NCBI GenBank assembly: GCA_964496595.1
Contig: CAZCAI010000112.1
Coordinates: 1 to 16,747, forward strand
DNA length: 16,747 nt
Source: JAAAOZ01 sp964496595
Lineage (GTDB): Bacteria; Chloroflexota; Anaerolineae; B4-G1; SLSP01
Direction of reading: 5' to 3'
In this document: positions 1 through 6,277 of the stretch, piece by piece
How the letters are laid out: each line of letters opens with the position of its first letter
Numbering within the stretch: the stretch's first letter is position 1
The notes under the pieces: model-generated
Told to the model about the DNA's origin: nothing
The model's database searches: none
The model's input: the letters and a program-made list of their open reading frames with translations, nothing else
Made by a program: the position numbers and the translations under genes

Positions 1-69
1 ACTTCACCGTTTTATGGGTTGTTTTTGATCCCTTGATTCATTGCGCATCCCGAGTAAGCTACGCAATGA

Positions 70-125
70 ACGTAGTGAAAGGGAGTAGCGTCCGATGGCA
101 CGCCATTCCAGATACGTCACTACGT
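70..125. repeat. Inverted repeat in pyrG upstream region
   Basis: ACGTAGTGA at 70-78 is the exact reverse complement of TCACTACGT at 117-125. A second small dyad, ATGGC-AC-GCCAT (95-106), lies between the arms. Together they could form a cruciform or a folded RNA, but both lie upstream of the proposed promoter at 149-176, so in pyrG mRNA they would be present only if an upstream promoter is used. Function unknown. Nothing recognisable as a gene is visible in 1-148. Confidence 0.45.
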
Positions 126-148
126 GCCTGACTACGAACGGAGTTTCC

Positions 149-190
149 TTGGCAGTGCTCCAAGCTGCTGTACAATGGACTACAATGGAC
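149..190 (+). promoter_or_regulatory. Candidate pyrG promoter with duplicated -10 box
   Basis: TTGGCA (149-154) and TACAAT (171-176) are separated by 16 bp and resemble sigma-70 type -35 and -10 boxes. The 10-mer TACAATGGAC is exactly duplicated in tandem (171-180 and 181-190), so a second -10 copy is present 10 bp downstream without a matching -35. Transcription would begin near 183-186 and give a leader of about 100 nt that contains the heptad array. Confidence 0.5.
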
Positions 191-218
191 TGCGTCGAAG
201 AGAGTTCTCGCCACTTTC

Positions 219-265
219 AACTTGTAACTTGTAACTTGCAACTTGCAACCTGTAACCTGCAACTT
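219..265 (+). repeat. Heptanucleotide tandem array A (AACTTGY units)
   Basis: Six full 7-bp units and one partial: AACTTGT twice, AACTTGC twice, AACCTGT, AACCTGC, AACTT. The array ends 6 nt before the GGAGGAGG ribosome binding site of pyrG (272-279), so it forms the last part of the 5' leader. The same unit class, in the same orientation relative to the next gene, occurs at 4683-4717. Confidence 0.9.
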
Positions 266-283
266 ATTTTTGGAGGAGGCTTT

Positions 284-1897
284 ATGTCCATCAAATACAT
301 CTTTGTCACCGGCGGCGTCGTCAGCTCGCTGGGGAAGGGGATCGCGGCGGCGTCGCTGGGGCGATTGCTCAAGGCGCGGGGATTGCGCGTCTCGATCCAG
401 AAGTTGGATCCCTATTTGAACGTCGATCCGGGGACGATGGCGCCCTATCAGCACGGCGAGGTTTTCGTCACCGAGGACGGCGCGGAGACCGATCTAGATC
501 TGGGCCACTATGAGCGCTTCATCGACGAGAACCTGGGCCAGCTCAACAACGTCACCACAGGCCAGGTCTACAGCGAGGTCATCGCGCGCGAGCGGCGCGG
601 CGACTTTTTGGGCGGCACGATCCAGGTGGTGCCGCACGTCACCAACGAGATCAAGCGGCGCATCATCCAGGCGGCGCAGAAGCTGGCCGCCGATGTGGCG
701 CTGGTGGAGATCGGCGGCACGGTGGGCGATATCGAGGGCCAACCGTTCTTAGAGGCCATCCGGCAGATGCGCAACGGCGTCGGGCGCGACAACGTCTTCT
801 ATCTGCACGTGACCCTGCTGCCCTACCTGTCGGCCAGCGGCGAGCTGAAGACCAAGCCCACCCAGCACAGCGTCCGCGAGCTGCGCGGCCTGGGCATCCA
901 GCCCAACGCCATCGGCCTGCGCTCCGATCTCCCCATCGATGCGGAGATCCGCGACAAGGTCGCGCTCTTCTGCGATGTCGAGCGCGAGGCCGTGATCCCC
1001 ATTATGACCGCCGACAGCATCTACGAGGTGCCCGTGATGTTAGAGGAGACCGGCCTGGGCGATCTGGTGGTCAAGCATCTGGAGCTGACCGATCAAGTGC
1101 ATCCGCCGCAACTTTCGGATTGGGAAGAGGCGATTCGCCGGTTGAAGCGGGACAAGCCGGAGATTCGGATCGCGTTGGTGGGCAAGTACGTGGAGTTGCA
1201 CGATGCGTATATGAGCGTGCGCGAGGCGCTCATCCACGCGGCGCTGTGCCACGACCGCGATGTGAAGATCGATTGGGTGCATAGCGAGGAGTTGGAGCGT
1301 GGTGTGGGGCTGGATCGTCTCCGCACGGCCGATGGCATCGTCGTGCCCGGCGGCTTCGGTTATCGCGGGATCGAGGGGAAGGTGGCGGCGGCGCGCATCG
1401 CGCGGGAGGAGCAGATTCCCTACCTGGGCCTCTGCCTGGGGATGCAGGTGATGTGCATCGAGTTCGCGCGTCACGTCCTGGGGAGCGATGAACCCAACAG
1501 CACCGAGTTCGACCGCAAGACGGAGCATCCCATCATCGCGCTGATGCCCGATCAGCAGGATATGTTGGAGATGGGCGGGACGATGCGATTAGGCAGTTAC
1601 CCTTGTGTGCTCCAGCCCGATACGCTGGCGCAGGCGGCGTACGGCGCGCACCAGGTCAGTGAGCGCCACCGTCACCGCTTCGAGTTCAACAACGCTTATC
1701 GCGAGGTGCTGGGGGAGGCGGGGATGGTCTTCAGTGGCCTGTCGCCCAATGGCCGCTTGGTCGAGATTGCGGAGTTGCGCGATCACCCGTGGATGTTGGG
1801 CAGTCAATTCCACCCGGAGTTCAAGACGCGCTTGCATCGCCCCCATCCGCTCTTTCGGGGCTTTTTGGCGGCGGCGGTGCAGCGCCAAAGTTCGTAG
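284..1897 (+). CDS. pyrG: CTP synthase (glutamine hydrolysing)
   Basis: Converts UTP to CTP with ATP and glutamine, the last step of pyrimidine nucleotide synthesis, in the cytosol. The 537-residue product has the usual family length. The N-terminal amidoligase domain (about 1-270) opens with VTGGVVSSLGKG (P-loop-like, K18) and carries the Mg-binding stretch EDGAETDLDLGHYERF near residues 64-79. The C-terminal class I glutamine amidotransferase domain has GGFGYRGIEGK, the nucleophile elbow GLCLGMQ (Cys about 384) and the HPEF histidine/glutamate pair. The frame stays open upstream to 95, but I start at ATG 284 because it follows GGAGGAGG (272-279) at 4 nt and the protein then begins as the family does; the upstream part would translate the heptad array. 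It is monocistronic here: the next gene is convergent. Very secure. Confidence 0.98.
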   Translation: MSIKYIFVTGGVVSSLGKGIAAASLGRLLKARGLRVSIQKLDPYLNVDPGTMAPYQHGEVFVTEDGAETDLDLGHYERFIDENLGQLNNVTTGQVYSEVIARERRGDFLGGTIQVVPHVTNEIKRRIIQAAQKLAADVALVEIGGTVGDIEGQPFLEAIRQMRNGVGRDNVFYLHVTLLPYLSASGELKTKPTQHSVRELRGLGIQPNAIGLRSDLPIDAEIRDKVALFCDVEREAVIPIMTADSIYEVPVMLEETGLGDLVVKHLELTDQVHPPQLSDWEEAIRRLKRDKPEIRIALVGKYVELHDAYMSVREALIHAALCHDRDVKIDWVHSEELERGVGLDRLRTADGIVVPGGFGYRGIEGKVAAARIAREEQIPYLGLCLGMQVMCIEFARHVLGSDEPNSTEFDRKTEHPIIALMPDQQDMLEMGGTMRLGSYPCVLQPDTLAQAAYGAHQVSERHRHRFEFNNAYREVLGEAGMVFSGLSPNGRLVEIAELRDHPWMLGSQFHPEFKTRLHRPHPLFRGFLAAAVQRQSS

Positions 1898-1958
1898 TCA
1901 GACGCGCAATGAAAATGGAGTGCTGTACTAAGAGTGTATTTGAAAATTAAATTCGCGC

Positions 1959-1973
1959 ACCCTTGCGAAGGTT
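1959..1973 (+). repeat. AACCTTGCGAAGGTT dyad, copy 1
   Basis: Reads ACCCTTGCGAAGGTT, one base from the perfect dyad AACCTT-NNN-AAGGTT. The 17-mer around it, CACCCTTGCGAAGGTTG, is identical at 12896-12912. It forms an inverted pair with copy 2 at 2043-2057. Confidence 0.8.
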
Positions 1974-2042
1974 GACAGGAGCCTTGTTAAAAGATTAACC
2001 GACTCGTTGCGCCTACTACAAACTCTTTGAGGTCACTTGCGC

Positions 2043-2057
2043 AACCTTCGCAAGGTT
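2043..2057 (-). repeat. AACCTTGCGAAGGTT dyad, copy 2
   Basis: Plus strand reads AACCTTCGCAAGGTT, so the minus strand carries the perfect dyad with arms AACCTT and AAGGTT around a GCG centre. Inverted relative to copy 1, 69 bp away. Confidence 0.8.
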
Positions 2058-2109
2058 AGGACTATTCAAACAACCTCTAAGAACGGGGGTTTGGTTTGCT
2101 GTGGCATCC

Positions 2110-3705
2110 TCACACCGCGCTACACAACCCGCGCAGCAGACCGGCCAGCGCGGCGCGATCCTGCGGGGAGAGACGCGCCGGCTCGCTCATCGCGCCCTGG
2201 GCCGCCACGGTAATGCGATCCACGAACCAGATCTCGACGTCGGCTGCGCTCACCTGGATCGTTCCTGGGCCGGCCCACACCAGACGCGGCTGTACCTCGA
2301 TCTCGCGATTGAGCGCCGTCATCAGATAGCGCTCTAGCTTGTGGGCGGTCTGCTCGGCGCGGCGGAGCGGATCGCGGCGGAGATCGCGCCATCCCGGCGG
2401 GGTGCGGCGCTGACACCGGTCGCCCGGGCAGCGATACAATCCCTGGTAAGCGCGCACCTCCAATATGAAGATGCCCGGCGGCCCCATCAGCGCCATCCCG
2501 ATCTCGGCAGTGCTCCGAGGAAGTTTGAGGTGGCGGAAGAGCGTCCACTCGCTGTTCAGCGCCTGGCGAAGTTGGCGCATCACGGCTAATTCTGCCTGCT
2601 GGCGTTGATAGAAGTTCTGGCTCTCGCGCCACACTTCGATCAGATACTCGCCGGCCCAGACCAGTGGGAAAGCCAGCCCGGCGATGATGGGCCATATCCA
2701 CAAAGGCAGCGCGCGGGGATGGCTGAGCGCGATGATCACGCTGCCCAGCCACATCAACGTGATGAGCGCCAGCAATCCCAGCAGGCCGCCGATGGCCGCG
2801 CGCCGCCGGCGGTAGCGTTGTTCGATTTCGTGGGTGAGGTAATCCGCGCCTTGCACCACGGTCAGCGGGCGGGCGCGCGCGCCGGGGGTGGGGCGCGCGC
2901 TGCTTTTTGCTCCCTGTCTCTTATCTGTTGGGGCCGGTGATTCTGATTCCTTCACGTCCGGCTCACCGCGTCCCTGCGCGTCGGAATGCCATTCCGACCT
3001 ACGTCGTTTCTCCGGGGAGGCCAGCGGCAGCATCATTCGCGCGGCCTCGCGCGCGCGGGGATCCTCGGCGAACCACGCCGCCTCGCGCAGGGCCTTTTCC
3101 TTGACGATGCCCTGGCGCACCAGTTGGCCCAGCGGTCGATGGGAGCGATGGCGCGGCCAGGAGATGAGTTGCGCGGTTTCCAACGTCATCGCGACGTTGG
3201 GCAGGCGGTGCATTGCTTCTAAGAGCGTCGTGGCGGCCGCGCGCAGCGTCGCATCCTCGGCCTCCGCCGCCGCCCAGATCAAATCCTGGCGGGTGAGGCG
3301 GCCCTCGTCCATCAATTGACCGAGCGAGGGCGGGGCCTCCCGGCGCGAGCGCTGGGGCCAGCGCGCCGCGCGCGCGTCCTGGGCGGCCCGCAGGTCGCTC
3401 ACCGTCGGCGGCGCGATCTCGCGGATGGGCGGCGGCTCCGGGGAGGAGGGGAGCATTCGCGGCGTGATGCCTGGCAATCCCAGCGCGGCGAACGCCCGTC
3501 GCACCCACGGATGCCCCGAATCCAGTTCTAACGCGCGACGCAGCGCCGCCAATCTCAGCGTCGCATCGGGCGCCAGCCGTCCCAAGATCACCCACGCTTC
3601 GATCTCCTGATCGTGCTCGCGCAAGTAGCGGCGCAGACCCTCCAACGCCGCATCCCGCCGCCCCGCGTGCGCTAAGGCCAAAATCTCTTCCAAACTTGGC
3701 TTCAC
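2110..3705 (-). CDS. Membrane protein with TPR-like N-terminus, a duplicated helical repeat and a degenerate NERD domain
   Basis: A 531-residue protein of unknown role. Residues 1-75 look like TPR-type helical pairs. Residues 126-165 and 191-230 are a diverged duplication (both start LGQL and continue with acidic or basic helix and AAxxxEDxxxR). A low-complexity linker (231-290) leads to two membrane helices (about 305-327 and 335-355), then a NERD-like domain (about 385-480) with GIFILEVRAYQG. In active NERD/PD-(D/E)XK folds an Asp precedes this strand and the strand reads E-x-K; here the Asp position appears to be Gly403 and the Lys is Arg418, so nuclease activity is doubtful. Start GTG 3705 is preceded by GGAG 11 nt away; moderate. 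It is last in the minus-strand group after the DUF2156 gene. Confidence 0.8.
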   Translation of the reverse strand: MKPSLEEILALAHAGRRDAALEGLRRYLREHDQEIEAWVILGRLAPDATLRLAALRRALELDSGHPWVRRAFAALGLPGITPRMLPSSPEPPPIREIAPPTVSDLRAAQDARAARWPQRSRREAPPSLGQLMDEGRLTRQDLIWAAAEAEDATLRAAATTLLEAMHRLPNVAMTLETAQLISWPRHRSHRPLGQLVRQGIVKEKALREAAWFAEDPRAREAARMMLPLASPEKRRRSEWHSDAQGRGEPDVKESESPAPTDKRQGAKSSARPTPGARARPLTVVQGADYLTHEIEQRYRRRRAAIGGLLGLLALITLMWLGSVIIALSHPRALPLWIWPIIAGLAFPLVWAGEYLIEVWRESQNFYQRQQAELAVMRQLRQALNSEWTLFRHLKLPRSTAEIGMALMGPPGIFILEVRAYQGLYRCPGDRCQRRTPPGWRDLRRDPLRRAEQTAHKLERYLMTALNREIEVQPRLVWAGPGTIQVSAADVEIWFVDRITVAAQGAMSEPARLSPQDRAALAGLLRGLCSAV

Positions 3706-3721
3706 CCTACCCCCCGCTCCT

Positions 3722-3756
3722 CATTCTCTTAATCCTTAATCCTCAATCCTTCATTC
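3722..3756 (-). repeat. Heptanucleotide tandem array B (GGATTAA units)
   Basis: On the plus strand: CATTCTC, TTAATCC, TTAATCC, TCAATCC, TTCATTC, all in 7-bp register; on the strand of the genes the unit is GGATTAA. The array covers the TGA stop of the DUF2156 gene (3751-3753) and fills most of the 45-bp gap before the NERD gene start. The unit class resembles array E (GAATTAA). Confidence 0.8.
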
Positions 3757-4659
3757 TTTCAACGTGATCTGATACTTCTTCACCAGATGGTCTGGGTTGT
3801 AGGACTCTTTCGCGCGCCGCAACCCCGCAATACCCAGATCCTGCTCGCGATTGATGCAGCGCAGATCGGCCCAGCGATGCTCCGGGAATTGCTGCGTCAT
3901 CATCGGGTAGATGCCGCGATAGTCCGGGTTGGCCTTCTCCACGTGGACGACGGCGGTCTCTTCGTTAAGCTGCTCGCCGAGCGCGAAGGCCTGGACTTTG
4001 CCGTCGATAATGAGCACGCCGCCCTCCAAGCCGACGGCGCTGAAGTTGTCCAGCGTGTCCTTGATGCCCGCGAACTCGTGGGAGAGGCTGATGTCCTCCT
4101 CACAGGAGCGCTGCTCGCACCAGACCTCCGCCAGCGCCAGCGTCTCCGCGACCAGATCCTCGGTGAGCGGGCGGTACTCGTGTTCGTAGCGGCGCAGGAA
4201 GTTATTGATGTGGTTGCGCTTGCCGCTGTACTTCCGCCCGGAAAGCTCGATTAGATCCTCGGTGAGGTAGACGTAATCGAAGTGATCGCGCTGCGGTTCG
4301 ATGGTGAGGTCGTCCGCGTCGCCCATTTCATCTAGCTCGTCGACTAAGCGCTGATCCGCGCGCGGGATGAAGGGGGCGGCCTCGCCGTGCTCATCGCGGA
4401 GCCAGCGCAGTAGATCGCACGTCACATCGTGGCGTGGCGCGGGGCCTATCGGCTGGAAGGCGAAGGTGTGCTCCGGGCGATGGGCCACTAAGAGCAGCCA
4501 TTCGTCGTGGATGGCCCACTCGAAGTTGTAATAGGTGCGCCAAATGTAAAGGTTGCCGAAACCCAACTCGGACGTATCGGGCTGGTAGGCCCACAGGCAC
4601 TCTTGAATCGCGTCGCGATCTTCAACGGTCAGGAGTTTGAATTGGGGGAAGGTTGTCAT
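3751..4659 (-). CDS. DUF2156 (phosphatidylglycerol lysyltransferase C-terminal-like) protein
   Basis: A 302-residue soluble protein with the layout of the DUF2156 family, the tandem acetyltransferase-fold domain found at the C-terminus of aminoacyl-tRNA-dependent phosphatidylglycerol lysyltransferases and as stand-alone proteins. Recognisable blocks are YLTEDLIELSGRKYSGKRNH (about 131-150), an acceptor-fold core with GGVLIIDGKVQAFALGE (213-229), VHVEKANPDYRGIYPMM (238-254) and the closing INREQDLGIAGLRRAKESY..NP block (269-289). No membrane segments are present, so it lacks the flippase half of MprF. The real substrate is unknown; amino-acyl transfer to a lipid or other acceptor is an inference. 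ATG 4657-4659 has AAGGAG 10 nt upstream. Downstream of two HAD genes in the same direction, with 54 bp (including array C) between. Confidence 0.85.
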   Translation of the reverse strand: MTTFPQFKLLTVEDRDAIQECLWAYQPDTSELGFGNLYIWRTYYNFEWAIHDEWLLLVAHRPEHTFAFQPIGPAPRHDVTCDLLRWLRDEHGEAAPFIPRADQRLVDELDEMGDADDLTIEPQRDHFDYVYLTEDLIELSGRKYSGKRNHINNFLRRYEHEYRPLTEDLVAETLALAEVWCEQRSCEEDISLSHEFAGIKDTLDNFSAVGLEGGVLIIDGKVQAFALGEQLNEETAVVHVEKANPDYRGIYPMMTQQFPEHRWADLRCINREQDLGIAGLRRAKESYNPDHLVKKYQITLKE

Positions 4660-4682
4660 TTGGATTTTTCTCCTTGTGAAAT

Positions 4683-4717
4683 AAGTTGAAAGTTACAGGT
4701 TGAAAGTTTAAAGTTAT
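4683..4717 (-). repeat. Heptanucleotide tandem array C (AACTTNN units)
   Basis: Five units on the plus strand: AAGTTGA, AAGTTAC, AGGTTGA, AAGTTTA, AAGTTAT. Read with the genes they are AACTT-type units ending CAACTTATTT just before the AAGGAG of the DUF2156 gene. pyrG has the same CAACTTATTT ending before its own ribosome binding site. The TAA stop of the upstream HAD gene (4714-4716) lies within the array. Confidence 0.85.
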
Positions 4718-5412
4718 TGACAGCCTTGGGGATTCCCTGGTTTTCCGAGGGAAGTGGCTCCACGTTGTAGCAGGCTGGGTCTATTTTCTTCTTGGATGAG
4801 GTGTAGCAGGGTGGCGTAGTCCGTCACCTCGAAGGTTGCCGGTTCGTCGTGGGGGTTGTCGCCGAAGAAGCAGGATCGCACATCGGCGGCGTGGGCGGCT
4901 AAGATGTCCAGCTCGCGGTCGCCGATGAGGAGCGCGGCCTCGTGGGGGATGTGGTGGCGGGTGATCAGTGCATTTAGGCCGGCGGGATCGGGCTTGCGGG
5001 GAAAGTCGTCATCCGCCGTGACGGCATCCGTGATCAGCATCTCCAGATCGTGCATGTGGATCAGCTTCTCCAGCGACTCGCGCCCGCGATGGGTGAGGAT
5101 GAAGTTCGCGCCTTCGACTTTCCAGCAGATGTAGGCGCACAGCGCCCGCGCGCCGGGGAATGGCGGTTGGGCCGTCAGCGGGATCGTGGCGTAGATGGCG
5201 TCGCTTTGGGCGCGATACGCATCCGGGTCGATGTTCTGTTCCGCGCTCAATGTCTGGACGCAATGCCCGAACGAGACCTTGCACAGGCGCGTCACGCGCT
5301 CGCGGGGCGCATGGCCGCCCAATGCCTCCAACGCCTGATGCATCGCCTCGGTGATCGCGGGGTAGGTGTTGAATAGGGCGCCGTCGGCGTCCCAAATTAA
5401 GTATTGAATCAC
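4714..5412 (-). CDS. HAD-superfamily hydrolase, paralog 1
   Basis: A 232-residue haloacid-dehalogenase-type phosphatase with an inserted helical cap (about 17-85). Motif I is WDADGALFNT (D8 nucleophile, D10 acid/base), motif II FILTHRGRESL (Thr), motif III RKPDP (Lys) and motif IV IGDRELD. The usual DxDGT has become DxDGA and the following Asp is Asn, so motif I is altered while both catalytic Asp remain. Substrate unknown; phosphoglycolate-phosphatase-like in layout. Start GTG 5410-5412 with AAGGAG at 7 nt. Clearly paralogous to the next gene upstream (5445-6149), 32 bp away; the shared blocks include QPPFPG, THR.RESL, RKPDP and CFFG. The tail after residue 210 is low in recognisable features. 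Confidence 0.9.
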   Translation of the reverse strand: MIQYLIWDADGALFNTYPAITEAMHQALEALGGHAPRERVTRLCKVSFGHCVQTLSAEQNIDPDAYRAQSDAIYATIPLTAQPPFPGARALCAYICWKVEGANFILTHRGRESLEKLIHMHDLEMLITDAVTADDDFPRKPDPAGLNALITRHHIPHEAALLIGDRELDILAAHAADVRSCFFGDNPHDEPATFEVTDYATLLHLIQEENRPSLLQRGATSLGKPGNPQGCQ

Positions 5413-5430
5413 AAGTGGTCTCCTTGAAAG

Positions 5431-5450
5431 TAGTCAAATAGTCCTTAGTC
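5431..5450 (-). repeat. Short degenerate repeat (TAGTC at 8 and 7 bp spacing)
   Basis: TAGTC occurs three times at 5431, 5439 and 5446, in the gap between the two HAD genes and over the TAA stop of the upstream one (5445-5447). It may be a decayed relative of the heptad arrays; weak on its own. Confidence 0.35.
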
Positions 5451-6149
5451 AGATCGTCGAGTCGTCCCGCAGTGACGCTGTTCCGGCGGCGCGGGATGTT
5501 CCACGCCGGCACGGCGATTTTCGGCCACGATGCGCTCGTAGAGCGTCTCGAAGGAGGCGACGACGATGTCCGCTTCTGTTTCTATCTCCGGCGGGCGCTC
5601 GCCGAAGAAGCAGGTGCGCAATCCGGTCTTGTGGCCCGCCTCGATGTCCAGCGCGCGGTCGCCAATTGTCAGGCACTCGTCGCGCGGCAGATCGTAATCG
5701 GCCAGAAGCGCCTCCAGCGAGGTTGGATCGGGCTTACGGGGGTAGGGGTCTTCTTTTGTGATGCAGGCGACGAAGTAGCGGGTCATCTCGTGGCCTTCCA
5801 ACAACATCGTGAGCGACTCGCGCTCACGATGGGTCGCGATGAAATTCGCGCCGCCGATCTCGCAGATGTAGCGGCACAGCTTTTTGACGCCGGGGAAGGG
5901 CGGCTGCTCCTCGGGGCCGATGCGTTGGTAGTAGCGCTTGTAGCGCGCCTCTAGATCCGAAAGCGCCACTTCGTGCTCGGTCGCGATTTTCTCCAGGCCG
6001 TAGTGCGTCGATTGCTTGACCCAGGCCATAATCTGTTCTGACGATACTCGCGCGCCCAAATCGGCGGCGGCGCGGTGGATCGCCTGCACTTTTGAGGGGT
6101 ACGTATCGAATAGCGTGCCGCCCGCATCCCATAAAATATAAAGAATCAT
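5445..6149 (-). CDS. HAD-superfamily hydrolase, paralog 2 (motif I DxGGT)
   Basis: A 234-residue HAD-fold protein paralogous to 4714-5412. Motif I is WDAGGTLFDT: the nucleophile D8 is present, but the second Asp, normally the acid/base of phosphatases, is Gly10. Motif II is FIATHRERESL, motif III RKPDP, motif IV IGDRALDIEAG. Loss of the second Asp usually points away from simple phosphoester hydrolysis or to reduced activity, so the pair may have divided roles. A helical cap lies at about 17-85. Start ATG 6147-6149 follows GGGAGGTG at 4 nt, and a strong promoter is visible upstream (6181-6209), so this is the first gene of the minus-strand group that runs to the NERD gene. Confidence 0.9.
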   Translation of the reverse strand: MILYILWDAGGTLFDTYPSKVQAIHRAAADLGARVSSEQIMAWVKQSTHYGLEKIATEHEVALSDLEARYKRYYQRIGPEEQPPFPGVKKLCRYICEIGGANFIATHRERESLTMLLEGHEMTRYFVACITKEDPYPRKPDPTSLEALLADYDLPRDECLTIGDRALDIEAGHKTGLRTCFFGERPPEIETEADIVVASFETLYERIVAENRRAGVEHPAPPEQRHCGTTRRSD

Positions 6150-6180
6150 CTACACCTCCCTGTAGTCTCTGGTGTGAAAG

Positions 6181-6209
6181 ATTATAGCATTGACCTGGCA
6201 TCTCAGCAA
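6181..6209 (-). promoter_or_regulatory. Promoter of the HAD/DUF2156/NERD gene group
   Basis: On the minus strand TTGCTG (6204-6209) and a perfect TATAAT (6181-6186) are 17 bp apart, with TGC just before the -10 as in extended -10 promoters. Transcription would begin near 6174, about 25 nt before the ATG. Confidence 0.7.
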
Positions 6210-6220
6210 TCGCTTGCGAT
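6209..6220. promoter_or_regulatory. Palindrome between divergent promoters, possible operator
   Basis: ATCGC-TT-GCGAT is a perfect 5-bp-arm palindrome. It overlaps the last base of the -35 box of the minus-strand promoter and most of the -35 box of the plus-strand promoter, a position where a bound repressor would block both. No regulator gene is adjacent. Confidence 0.4.
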
Positions 6221-6241
6221 CTTGTAGGAGACGGGTATGAT
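6214..6241 (+). promoter_or_regulatory. Candidate parA promoter
   Basis: TTGCGA (6214-6219) and TATGAT (6236-6241) are 16 bp apart. The start point would be near 6248, giving a leader of about 30 nt before GTG 6278. Confidence 0.5.
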
Positions 6242-6277
6242 ATACAAAAAGCGTGGTTATAGGGGATGGAGACAGAT

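Larger units (their letters stand above)
1932..2077. mobile_element. MITE-like non-autonomous element with TAA target duplication
   Basis: The 212-bp gap between convergent pyrG and the NERD gene holds a 146-bp block flanked by TAA on both sides (1929-1931, 2078-2080). Its ends are imperfect inverted repeats: GAGTGTATTTGAAAA on the left and, reverse complemented, GAGGTTGTTTGAATA on the right. Further inside, each end carries a copy of the AACCTTGCGAAGGTT dyad (1959-1973 and 2043-2057) in opposite orientation. There is no transposase ORF. GAG-type ends with a 3-bp TNA duplication recall IS5-family elements; that link is an inference. A small hairpin GTTAA-AAGA-TTAAC lies at 1986-1999. Confidence 0.5.

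Noticed and set aside
219..265. Heptad array as a small CRISPR
   Set aside because: There are no spacers; units are 7 bp and directly adjacent, and no cas genes are present.
60..270. T-box or other riboswitch in the pyrG leader
   Set aside because: No T-box core (GGTGGNACCGCG-like) or other conserved riboswitch motif is visible, and the inverted repeat lies upstream of the likely transcription start.
95..283. 63-codon N-terminal extension of the CTP synthase frame
   Set aside because: It would translate the promoter and the 7-bp array, has no ribosome binding site, and the ATG at 284 has a strong one and gives the family N-terminus.
1972..2000. Outward promoter from the MITE-like element (TTGACA at 1972-1977)
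   Set aside because: The -35 match is perfect, but no acceptable -10 lies 16-18 bp downstream, and the next gene on that strand is far away.
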